Assembly: GCA_036840015.1 (NCBI GenBank)
Contig: DAISVV010000057.1
Coordinates: 1-14,436, forward strand
DNA from: SZUA-430 sp036840015
Lineage (GTDB): Bacteria; Pseudomonadota; Alphaproteobacteria; Micropepsales; Micropepsaceae
Length of the DNA: 14,436 bases
Reading direction: 5' to 3'
In this document: piece after piece, positions 5,088 through 11,324 of the stretch
Layout: each line of letters starts with the position of its first letter
Numbering within the stretch: position 1 is the first letter of the stretch
Made by a program: the position numbers and the translations under genes
The notes under the pieces: model-generated
What the model saw: the letters and a program-made list of their open reading frames with translations, nothing else
The model's database searches: none
Told to the model about the DNA's origin: nothing

Positions 5088-7348
5088 GTCGCATTGGCGA
5101 GCGGGCGCCGCGCATCGAGGATCGCCCGCTCATCACCGGTGCGGGGCGTTTCGCAGCGGATCTCCCTCACGAGGGCGCAGTGCACATGCGCGTCGTGCGG
5201 TCGCCCGTCGCCTTCGGCAGAATCGCCGGTGTCGATAGGGTCGAGGCGTTAGCACTTTCCGGCGTTGTCGCTGTTTGGACCGCAGACGATATTGCCGATG
5301 TGCCGCAAATCGATTTCCGGATGACGAAGATCGAGGGACTTGGTCCCTACCGGCAGTGGTGCCTTGCGCGAGACTACGTTCGCTATGTTGGCGAACCGCT
5401 GGCGGTCGTGTTAGCGGAAACCCAGGCGATTGCAGAGGATGCCGCGGACCTCATCTTTTGCGATATCGAAGAGCTGGAGCCGCAACTCGATCCGACCGCG
5501 CCACCCGTGGCGTTCAAACCAGAAGTCCTGCTGGGCCTGCTCAGTGAACCTGCGGTTTTGCGCAAGGCCACGGGAGATATCGAAACAGCGTTTTCGGAGG
5601 CCGCGCACGTCGTCGAGATCGAGGCGCGGGTGGGGCGTCACAGCGGCGTACCTCTGGAGACGCGGGGTGCGCTGGGCGTACCGGAGCCAGGTGGTCGCGT
5701 CACGCTCCATGGCGCCGCGAAGGTGCCTCATTACAACCGTGGCGCCATTGCCCGGATGCTCGGCCTGCCGATGGATGCGGTCCAGCTGAGCGAGGGCCAC
5801 GTCGGCGGCGGTTTCGGTATCCGAGGCGAACTCTATCCCGAGGACGTGCTTGTTTGTCTTGCGGCGCTGCGGCTTGGCCTTCCCGTGCGGTGGATCGAAG
5901 ACCGGCGCGAGCATCTCCTCGCCGCGAACCATAGCCGCGATCAGGTCTACCGACTAAAGGCGGCAGTTGCCCCAGACGGCTTCGTCTTGGGCCTTGACGC
6001 CACGTTCTTCACCGACCAGGGCGCGTACGTGCGCACCCACGGCGGCACCGTTTCCGATCTATCTGCGGCGCTGCTGCCGGGACCTTACCTAATCCCCGCC
6101 TATCGTGTTGCCGGGCACATCCGTCTCACCAACAAGACGCCGGCCGGCACTTATCGCGCGCCGGGAAGATTCGAGAGCAGTTTCGCTCGCGAGCGGCTGA
6201 TGGACGCCATCGCCGACCGCCTTGACCTTGATCCGGTCGCGGTCCGCCGCCGCAACCTGATACCGGAGAGCGCCATGCCCTTCGACCGCAAGGTCGACGC
6301 ACTGGGGACACATGTTGTCTACGACTCCGGGCGATACCACGACCTTATGGACCGGCTGCTGACGCACGTGGACTGGGAAGACATGAGGTCCAGTCTCGCT
6401 GCCCGCCGCGACGCCGGAGAGTGGGCAGGCGCAGGTATCGGATGGTTTGTCGAGAAGAGCGGCCTCGGTCCGGAGGACCTTGTGCGCCTACACGTCCGTA
6501 GAGACGGAAACATCGAGATCGTGACAGGCGCTGCGTCCGTAGGCCAGGGCGTCGAGACTGCAATGGCGCAGATCGCCGCCCACTACCTTGGAATACCAAT
6601 GGACGGCATCACCGTCGTTCACGGCCAGACGAGACTGATCGAGAAGGGCATGGGCGCTTTCGCAACGCGGGTGACCGTGATGACGGGCTCGGCGGTGAAG
6701 ATTGCCGCCGATGCGCTCGCCGAGCGGGCCTGCGTGATCGCCGCAGCGCTGCTTCAGCACGACCGTACGGATCTCGCCTATGCCGAGGGCCGCGTGACTT
6801 GCGCTGCCACCGGCCAATCGCTGTCACTCGGCGAGATTGCTGCCGCCTGGGAACGGCACGGCGGGCTTTCCGCAGAGGGCGAATACCGTTCGGACCATAT
6901 GACCTACCCCTATGGAATCCACCTTGCTCAGGTCTGCGTCGATCGCAGGACCTACGGCATAAAGGTCGAACGTTATGTGGTCGCTTACGATGTCGGCCGC
7001 GCTGTCAACCCGACGCTCGTTGAGGGACAAATCGTCGGCGCGGTAGCGCAAGGGCTCGGAGGAGCGCTCTACGAGGAGTTCATCTACGACACGACCGGTC
7101 AGCCCCTCGCCGCCAGCCTCGCGGATTATCTTGTTCCGACAGCGCTGGAGGTGCCGCCGATCGAGACGTTGATCCGGGAGGACGCGCCAAGTCCGATCAA
7201 TCCGCTTGGGGTCAAGGGGGCCGGCGAGGGTGGCATAACCGCCGCCGGCGCGGCGATCGCCTCGGCCATTGACGCGGCGGTCGGCAGACCAGGACTGGTA
7301 CGCCGATTGCCGGTGACGCCAGACCGCTTGCATGCCCTGCTTGGTTGA
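5084..7348 (+). CDS. Mo hydroxylase molybdopterin-binding (large) subunit B
   Basis: This second complete catalytic subunit has 754 residues from the ATG at 5084. An upstream extension of the frame to 4904 is rejected because it lies inside the Fe-S gene. The N-terminus (RIEDRPLITGAGRFAADL) begins the hammerhead domain. Motifs include GAAKVPHYNR at 210-219, VGGGFGIRGE at 240-249, TYRAPGRFE at 356-364, SVGQG for the GQG motif, and KGAGEGG with the catalytic-base Glu715. Where subunit A has Gln209, this protein has Lys213, and the GGGFG loop ends in Ile-Arg rather than Gln-Lys. It belongs to a different subfamily from subunit A, not a recent duplicate. There is no CoxL-type Cys loop. It may form an alternative holoenzyme with the same FAD and Fe-S subunits, or pair with A. 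Confidence 0.93.
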   Translation: MSRIGERAPRIEDRPLITGAGRFAADLPHEGAVHMRVVRSPVAFGRIAGVDRVEALALSGVVAVWTADDIADVPQIDFRMTKIEGLGPYRQWCLARDYVRYVGEPLAVVLAETQAIAEDAADLIFCDIEELEPQLDPTAPPVAFKPEVLLGLLSEPAVLRKATGDIETAFSEAAHVVEIEARVGRHSGVPLETRGALGVPEPGGRVTLHGAAKVPHYNRGAIARMLGLPMDAVQLSEGHVGGGFGIRGELYPEDVLVCLAALRLGLPVRWIEDRREHLLAANHSRDQVYRLKAAVAPDGFVLGLDATFFTDQGAYVRTHGGTVSDLSAALLPGPYLIPAYRVAGHIRLTNKTPAGTYRAPGRFESSFARERLMDAIADRLDLDPVAVRRRNLIPESAMPFDRKVDALGTHVVYDSGRYHDLMDRLLTHVDWEDMRSSLAARRDAGEWAGAGIGWFVEKSGLGPEDLVRLHVRRDGNIEIVTGAASVGQGVETAMAQIAAHYLGIPMDGITVVHGQTRLIEKGMGAFATRVTVMTGSAVKIAADALAERACVIAAALLQHDRTDLAYAEGRVTCAATGQSLSLGEIAAAWERHGGLSAEGEYRSDHMTYPYGIHLAQVCVDRRTYGIKVERYVVAYDVGRAVNPTLVEGQIVGAVAQGLGGALYEEFIYDTTGQPLAASLADYLVPTALEVPPIETLIREDAPSPINPLGVKGAGEGGITAAGAAIASAIDAAVGRPGLVRRLPVTPDRLHALLG

Positions 7349-7350
7349 AC

Positions 7351-7950
7351 CTATTCGCGAACCGTGTTGAACCAGACGGTCCGGGCGATCTTGTCGCCAT
7401 TGTTCCAAATGCGATGCTTGCGGCGCGACGGGTAGGCTATGAGATCGCCCGGGTCGAGTATGTGGCTCACCCCGTCGACCTCGACCATCAACTGGCCTTC
7501 GAGAACCAATCCATACTCGAAGCCATCATGCTGAAGCGGGCTCTCGCTCGAGCCCGGCTGTGGGGCATACTCGTTGATCGCAATCGACACTCCGCGCGTG
7601 CGGTCGTCCTTTAGCACCCGGCGGACGACATGATGGGCCGTCTCAACGATCTTCGCCTCGCTTGCCCGAGTAACGATCTTGCCGGCCTGGTCGTCGTTTG
7701 CGCTGAGCAGATCCGACATGGTGGTGCCGAGCGCCTCGCCGACAACAATCAGCGAACCTATTGACGGAGAGGCAAGACCGCGTTCAACCAAGCTGAGCAT
7801 TGAGGAACTCAAACCGCAGGAACCCGCCAACGCCTGGAGCGTCATTCCGCGACTCTTGCGAATCTCCCGAATGCGTTGGCCGATCGCAATCAATGTCTGC
7901 GCGGCGCTCTCGTTAAGGTCAGACATTTGCGATTCATCAGGTCTCGTCAC
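7351..7950 (-). CDS. XRE-family transcriptional regulator with C-terminal cupin domain
   Basis: This is a 199-residue regulator. Residues about 25-82 form a Cro/C1-type helix-turn-helix (IREIRKSRGMTLQALA, then SSSMLSLVERGLASPS), and about 125-195 form a small cupin sensor domain (GFEYGLVLEGQLMVEV, then LDPGDLIAYPSRRKHR). XRE-cupin proteins commonly control transport or catabolic genes in response to a small ligand. The start is the GTG at 7950 because AGGAGG (minus strand, within 7957-7963) is well spaced in front of it; an ATG at 7926 lacks this. It is divergent from the cupin/nitrilase operon and convergent with the Mo-hydroxylase operon, only 2 bp separating the two stops. Position suggests it regulates one or both neighbours and probably itself. 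The ligand and direction of control are unknown. Confidence 0.9.
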   Translation of the reverse strand: MTRPDESQMSDLNESAAQTLIAIGQRIREIRKSRGMTLQALAGSCGLSSSMLSLVERGLASPSIGSLIVVGEALGTTMSDLLSANDDQAGKIVTRASEAKIVETAHHVVRRVLKDDRTRGVSIAINEYAPQPGSSESPLQHDGFEYGLVLEGQLMVEVDGVSHILDPGDLIAYPSRRKHRIWNNGDKIARTVWFNTVRE

Positions 7951-7956
7951 TGAGCG

Positions 7957-7963
7957 CCCTCCT
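7957..7963 (-). promoter_or_regulatory. Shine-Dalgarno deciding the GTG start of the regulator
   Basis: The minus strand reads AGGAGGG about seven bases before GTG at 7950. It favours the GTG over the in-frame ATG at 7926, where no such site is seen. Confidence 0.6.
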
Positions 7964-7997
7964 GAAGCGTTGTTGCGCCGCCTGATGTTGCCCCCAC

Positions 7998-8025
7998 TTG
8001 ACCGGCGGGATTTCTTTACTACTGT
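7998..8025 (+). promoter_or_regulatory. Candidate promoter of the cupin/nitrilase operon
   Basis: TTGACC (7998-8003) and TACTGT (8020-8025) are separated by 16 bases, which fits a housekeeping-sigma promoter with a good -35 and a weak -10. It lies about 35 bp upstream of the first cupin gene's start and points away from the regulator gene. The -10 falls inside a palindrome, which would suit repression. This is inferred from pattern only. Confidence 0.4.
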
Positions 8026-8028
8026 AAA
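8015..8028. promoter_or_regulatory. Palindromic candidate operator TTTAC-TACT-GTAAA
   Basis: This is a 14-bp dyad with perfect 5-bp arms in the 109-bp intergenic region between the XRE-cupin regulator and the cupin genes. It is AT-rich in a GC-rich surrounding and overlaps the candidate -10 element. XRE-family dimers typically bind short palindromes of this size in their own divergent promoters, so it is the best candidate site for this regulator. I found no second copy upstream of the Mo-hydroxylase or transporter genes by eye. Confidence 0.45.
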
Positions 8029-8059
8029 AATGTTTGAAGTTCACCAAAAAGGGCTCCGC

Positions 8060-8461
8060 ATGATTTCCGATGCGCCGCGAACCGTCCAGGTGATCGATAC
8101 CGCCAACGTCAACAAAAGTCTCGCCCTCATCGACGGCCAAGGCAGTGCCCGCGTCGTCCTGTGGCCTGGCAATGGAGCTCGCTTTCGGACGATGCAAATC
8201 CTCGACCTTGCTGCGCACGACCGGACCATCGATCTGGGGCACAGCAACGATTGCGTCTACTATGTGGTGCTCGGCGCCGGCTGGGTGCGCGATTTGCAGA
8301 AGATGTCTGCCGAACCGCTCGTCGAGGGCTCGATGGTTCACATCGACGCCGGCGATCGCTACCGACTTGAGGCGGATTCCGGGGGAATGCGCGGTGTCGG
8401 GGGCCCCGTGCCCGCAGATCCGGCGCTTTACAGTTCTCTCGGCGATGAGGCTGCGCAATGA
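8060..8461 (+). CDS. Cupin-fold protein with degenerate metal site, 133 aa
   Basis: This small single-domain cupin is clearly paralogous to the next gene. Both share a VxWPGxGA segment near the N-terminus, a V-L/E-G-x-G turn, an HxxAG segment and a GGPxPAD ending. In this copy the first cupin motif is LGHSND, so only His61 of the usual His-x-His-Glu set is kept. The last ligand His is Tyr101. It therefore probably does not bind metal in the usual way and may be structural, ligand-binding or a partner of the next cupin. The ATG at 8060 is preferred because AAAGGG lies six bases upstream; an in-frame ATG at 8030 has no such site. Its stop overlaps the next start (ATGA). The specific role is unknown. 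Confidence 0.8.
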   Translation: MISDAPRTVQVIDTANVNKSLALIDGQGSARVVLWPGNGARFRTMQILDLAAHDRTIDLGHSNDCVYYVVLGAGWVRDLQKMSAEPLVEGSMVHIDAGDRYRLEADSGGMRGVGGPVPADPALYSSLGDEAAQ

Positions 8462-8880
8462 GCATTCGCGTCTTTCATCGAGATAACCCCACCCTGCGTC
8501 TGCCGCTGATCTCGAAGGATGCCCGCTTCGTGGTGTGGCCGGGAACAGGGGCGTGGAACGCCAACATGAATTATGTAGTGCTGGAGCCGGGTGAAGAGAA
8601 CGTCCCGCACATTCATCAAAAATCCGAAGACACCATCTTCATCGTCGAGGGCAAGGGAACCGCTGTCGACCACACGCATGGCTTGAGGCTGCCATTTCAT
8701 GAAGGCTGCATCGTGCATGTGCCGGCAGGAATCAAACATGCGATCTGCGCCGATCGCGGAGCACGTGTTGTCAGCGTCGGTGGGCCAGCTCCTGCAGATG
8801 TGCCCCTGCTGCGCAAGGTCGGCGCAATCCCCGCTGATGCGGCGGTTCCGGACGACTATTGTGTGAACCTCACGGAATGA
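8458..8880 (+). CDS. Cupin-domain protein with intact metal motif, 140 aa
   Basis: This is a small cupin with the canonical metal-binding set: His51, His53 and Glu57 in HIHQKSE, and His94 in VPAGIKH. The glycine turn IVEGKG follows motif 1. Such proteins may be dioxygenases, isomerases or metal-dependent ligand binders; sequence alone does not decide. It starts within the stop of the degenerate cupin (ATG at 8458), and its own stop overlaps the nitrilase gene start (ATGA at 8877-8880). Products of the three genes are thus made together. The shared N-terminal WPGxG and C-terminal GGPxPAD segments with the previous gene suggest duplication, and possibly a heteromer of one metal-binding and one non-metal subunit. 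Confidence 0.85.
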   Translation: MSIRVFHRDNPTLRLPLISKDARFVVWPGTGAWNANMNYVVLEPGEENVPHIHQKSEDTIFIVEGKGTAVDHTHGLRLPFHEGCIVHVPAGIKHAICADRGARVVSVGGPAPADVPLLRKVGAIPADAAVPDDYCVNLTE

Positions 8881-9731
8881 CCGGCCGTTTCCTTGCTGCA
8901 GCGATCCAGTTCGGCGCCACGCTCTATCGGCCGAAGGAAAATCACAAGCGTATTGAGGCACTGCTAAGGAAGGCAGCAGCGCGCGGCGCGGCTCTCGCCG
9001 TGCTGCCGGAACTCGCGGTGAGCGGATATGGCCTTGACGCGGAGGGGTTGGGAGCATCGGCAGAACCGCTCGATGGGCCAACTTCAACGGCCTGGCGGGC
9101 GCTCGCCGCCGAACTTGGCCTCGTCATCGTAGGAGGCTTCTGCGAACGGTCAGAAAGCAGGCTTTTCAACACTGCTATTCTGGTAACGCCAGAAGGTCGA
9201 TTAACCGCTTACCGCAAGCTGCACCTGTTCGATCGAGAGAAGGACGTTTTCACGCCCGGTGATCTCGGGCTGCCGGTTGCCGAGACGCGCATTGGCCGCA
9301 TTGGATTATGCGTCTGCTACGACCTGCGCTTCGTGGAGGTAGCGCGCGGGCTCTCGCTGTCGGGCGCCGACATTCTTGCAATTCCCACAGCGTGGGTCGG
9401 TGGCTTCGACCGTAATCCGCGCGACGCCATGGGCTACATCGGACAGGCGAGAGGCGCGATGGTTCAGGCGAACCTGAACCAGGTGGCGATGGTTTGCGCA
9501 TCGCAGTCGGGCGGCCAGCAAGGAACGCGCTTCCTCGGTTCCTCGATCATAGTCGACAGCTTTGGCGAATGTTTCGCTGGGCCGCTTGGTGAGGATGAGG
9601 AGGCCATCGCCGTGGCGGAGCTGGACACCGATGCGATTCGCGCCTCGCAGGTTCGCAGCACGCGTGTGCGGCCGCGGGACGATCGTCGCCGCGACGTGTA
9701 CGGAGTTGTCCTGTCCGGATCGACCTACTGA
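8877..9731 (+). CDS. Nitrilase-superfamily carbon-nitrogen hydrolase
   Basis: This 284-residue enzyme has the full nitrilase-superfamily catalytic triad: Glu45 in LPELAVSGYG, Lys114 in YRKLHLFD, and Cys147 in CVCYDLRFVE. Members cleave C-N bonds in amides, carbamoyl compounds or nitriles. The CYDLRF context and overall length fit the amidase/omega-amidase/ureidopropionase-like branches better than true nitrilases, but the substrate cannot be fixed. The start is the ATG at 8877, overlapping the cupin stop; an in-frame ATG 18 bases upstream is inside the cupin gene. Next to an oxidising Mo enzyme, a natural role would be opening or deamidating an oxidised nitrogen compound. There is a parallel in the nicotine pathway of Paenarthrobacter pAO1, where a Mo hydroxylase works alongside an omega-amidase. 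That link is an analogy only. Confidence 0.92.
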   Translation: MTGRFLAAAIQFGATLYRPKENHKRIEALLRKAAARGAALAVLPELAVSGYGLDAEGLGASAEPLDGPTSTAWRALAAELGLVIVGGFCERSESRLFNTAILVTPEGRLTAYRKLHLFDREKDVFTPGDLGLPVAETRIGRIGLCVCYDLRFVEVARGLSLSGADILAIPTAWVGGFDRNPRDAMGYIGQARGAMVQANLNQVAMVCASQSGGQQGTRFLGSSIIVDSFGECFAGPLGEDEEAIAVAELDTDAIRASQVRSTRVRPRDDRRRDVYGVVLSGSTY

Positions 9732-9758
9732 GCAACCAATCCACGCAGGGTGTCACGG

Positions 9759-10322
9759 ATGAAGATCGAACAGGAGTTTACGCTGCCGCGGCGGCTCGAT
9801 GCGGTCTGGGCGTTCTTCCACGACCCGCCAGCGGTAGCCGCGTGTCTTCCGGGAGCGGAGTATCTCGCTGACAAGGGAGACGGAGTTCATGCCGGCAAGG
9901 TCTCGGTCAAGGTTGGCCCCTTCCAGGCGAACTTCGAGGGAGCGGCGACCGTCGCCTATGACGACGCCGCCCGCACCGTGACGCTCGATGGCAAGGGCGT
10001 GGACCGCAGGGGTGCGAGCCGGGGCAAGATGACAATGGTCTGCCGCCTTTCCCCGGTGGGCGAAGGCACGCGGGTCGTCCTCGACGCCGACGTACAACTG
10101 GCGGGCAGCATTGCCCAGTTCGGTCGAACCGGGCTGATTCAGGAGATCGCCACGCTCATCGTTGGCGACTTCGTGAAGAACGTGGAGGCAAGGCTGCCGT
10201 CTACCGCAATGCCGATGAAGGAAACCCGGCCAGCCGCCGGTCCGGCGATCCCGATTAGCGGCCTTCGGCTCGTATGGCTTTCCCTGTACGGGTTTTTTGC
10301 GCGTCTTTTCGGCCGCGGCTAA
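9759..10322 (+). CDS. CoxG-like SRPBCC protein with C-terminal membrane tail
   Basis: This 187-residue member of the CO dehydrogenase subunit G family (CoxG, START/SRPBCC fold) has recognisable family segments: CLPGAEYL at 29-36, VKVGPFQANFEG, and GLIQEIATLIVGDFVKNVEARL. The SRPBCC domain covers about residues 1-143. A Pro/Ala-rich linker and a short hydrophobic and basic tail (167-187, RLVWLSLYGFFARLF) follow, as in CoxG proteins that associate with the membrane. In CO oxidisers CoxG helps attach CO dehydrogenase to the membrane and connect it to the respiratory chain. Here it may do the same for the Mo hydroxylase encoded upstream. The ATG at 9759 is preferred (AGGG eight bases upstream); a GTG at 9750 is in frame. 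It lies 27 bp after the hydrolase gene and probably ends the operon. Confidence 0.9.
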   Translation: MKIEQEFTLPRRLDAVWAFFHDPPAVAACLPGAEYLADKGDGVHAGKVSVKVGPFQANFEGAATVAYDDAARTVTLDGKGVDRRGASRGKMTMVCRLSPVGEGTRVVLDADVQLAGSIAQFGRTGLIQEIATLIVGDFVKNVEARLPSTAMPMKETRPAAGPAIPISGLRLVWLSLYGFFARLFGRG

Positions 10323-10344
10323 AGACCAAGTCGCCGGCTGTTTT
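10312..10344 (+). terminator. Probable intrinsic terminator after the CoxG-like gene
   Basis: GCCGCGGCT (10312-10320) can pair with AGTCGCCGGC (10329-10338), with one bulged base and one G-U pair, around an eight-base loop. TGTTTT follows. The stem overlaps the stop codon of the CoxG-like gene. The U run is short, so termination may be partial. It separates the catabolic operon from the transporter genes. Confidence 0.45.
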
Positions 10345-10350
10345 GATCAA
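10343..10350. promoter_or_regulatory. Short palindrome TTGATCAA upstream of the transporter promoter
   Basis: This is an 8-bp perfect palindrome, 17 bp before the candidate -35 of the transporter operon. It is too short to be significant alone and is recorded as a possible half-site or protein-binding site. Confidence 0.15.
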
Positions 10351-10366
10351 TGTCCTAAAAAGGAAT

Positions 10367-10396
10367 TTGACACAGATAAAAATGCTACCTTAACCT
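10367..10396 (+). promoter_or_regulatory. Candidate promoter of the ABC transporter operon
   Basis: A perfect -35, TTGACA (10367-10372), is followed after 18 bases by TAACCT (10391-10396). It lies in the most AT-rich stretch of the window, about 50 bp before the first permease gene and just after a probable terminator. This supports a separate transcription unit for the transporter. Confidence 0.5.
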
Positions 10397-10446
10397 GATA
10401 AGCGTTCCGGTGTGGTTCGGCAGCGCAAAAGCGACACGGGAAGCGG

Positions 10447-11316
10447 ATGGACATCGTCACATTCGGACTGATCTCGGCGAGCGTCATTCTGCTCTCGGCA
10501 GTCGGCTTCGCGTTGATCCTCCGGGTGGAAGGTTTCCTCAACATTGCGCACGGGCAGATGCTGCTGATCGGCGCATATTCGAGCCTGCTGTTCTACAATC
10601 TCGGACTGCACATCATGCCGGCGGCCATCGCCGCGGCGCTTCTCACCGGGGTTGTCGGAGTGATTTTCTGTGCGGTGCTGTTCCGCCCGGTTAAGGCGCG
10701 CGGCGCGCTCGTCCTGCTGTTCACCTCTGTCGGCGCGGCCTACCTCGTGTACGGCGTCGTGGGAACGCTCGCCGGCAAACGCATGCTGGCCTTCGACTTG
10801 CCGCCGGTGCGCGCGTTCAAGGTGTTCGGCCATCCGTTCATGACAATCTACGAGCTGACGATCGTCATCGTTGCAATCCTGTCAGCGCTCAGCTTGCACC
10901 TGTTCCTGACGTATACGGCCGCCGGCAAGTCGATCCGCGCGGTTTCCGACAACGAGGACCTTGCGCGCGTTCGGGGCATCGATCCGCGCCGGACTTCTTA
11001 TCTCGTCTGGTTCGTGGCCTCGGCGCTCGGCGGCCTAGCTGGCGTGTTTCTCGGCATCATGGGCTCGCTCACCCTCAGCATGGGCTGGCAGCAGATCATC
11101 ATCATCCTGGCCGCGACAGTCCTGGGTGGCATCGGGAGCCTCTACGGCGTGATGCTCGCTGCCTTCGTGCTCGCTTTTGGCATCGAGATCGGTCTGCAGT
11201 TTGTCCCGTCGAACTATCGCACAGGCCTTGCCTTTCTCATCATCATTCTCGTGCTGCTCGTGAAACCCCAGGGCCTTCAGGCCCTGTGGGGCGGCGGCAG
11301 CGCACGCACACACTGA
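10447..11316 (+). CDS. HAAT-family ABC transporter permease, LivH type
   Basis: This 289-residue inner-membrane permease of the hydrophobic/branched-chain amino acid transporter family has several hydrophobic helices. The usual signatures are present: RVEGFLNIAHGQMLLIGAY near the N-terminus and the cytoplasmic loop AVSDNEDLARVRGIDPRR (about residues 162-179) that contacts the ATPase, followed by ATVLGGIGSLYG. The start at 10447 is preceded by a GGGAAG ribosome-binding site. The family also transports urea, short amides and other organic nitrogen compounds, and aromatic or heterocyclic acids, so leucine need not be the substrate. It is the first gene of the transporter operon; the LivM-type gene starts 8 bp after its stop. 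Confidence 0.92.
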   Translation: MDIVTFGLISASVILLSAVGFALILRVEGFLNIAHGQMLLIGAYSSLLFYNLGLHIMPAAIAAALLTGVVGVIFCAVLFRPVKARGALVLLFTSVGAAYLVYGVVGTLAGKRMLAFDLPPVRAFKVFGHPFMTIYELTIVIVAILSALSLHLFLTYTAAGKSIRAVSDNEDLARVRGIDPRRTSYLVWFVASALGGLAGVFLGIMGSLTLSMGWQQIIIILAATVLGGIGSLYGVMLAAFVLAFGIEIGLQFVPSNYRTGLAFLIIILVLLVKPQGLQALWGGGSARTH

Positions 11317-11324
11317 GGGGAAAG

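Noticed and set aside
2290..7348. CO dehydrogenase (form I) operon
   Set aside because: Both large subunits lack the AYxCSFR loop that holds the Mo-Cu site, so the CoxG neighbour alone does not justify a CO assignment.
7679..8059. Upstream extension of the first cupin frame
   Set aside because: It is antisense to the regulator gene and crosses its promoter; the ATG at 8060 has a better ribosome-binding site and fits cupin length.
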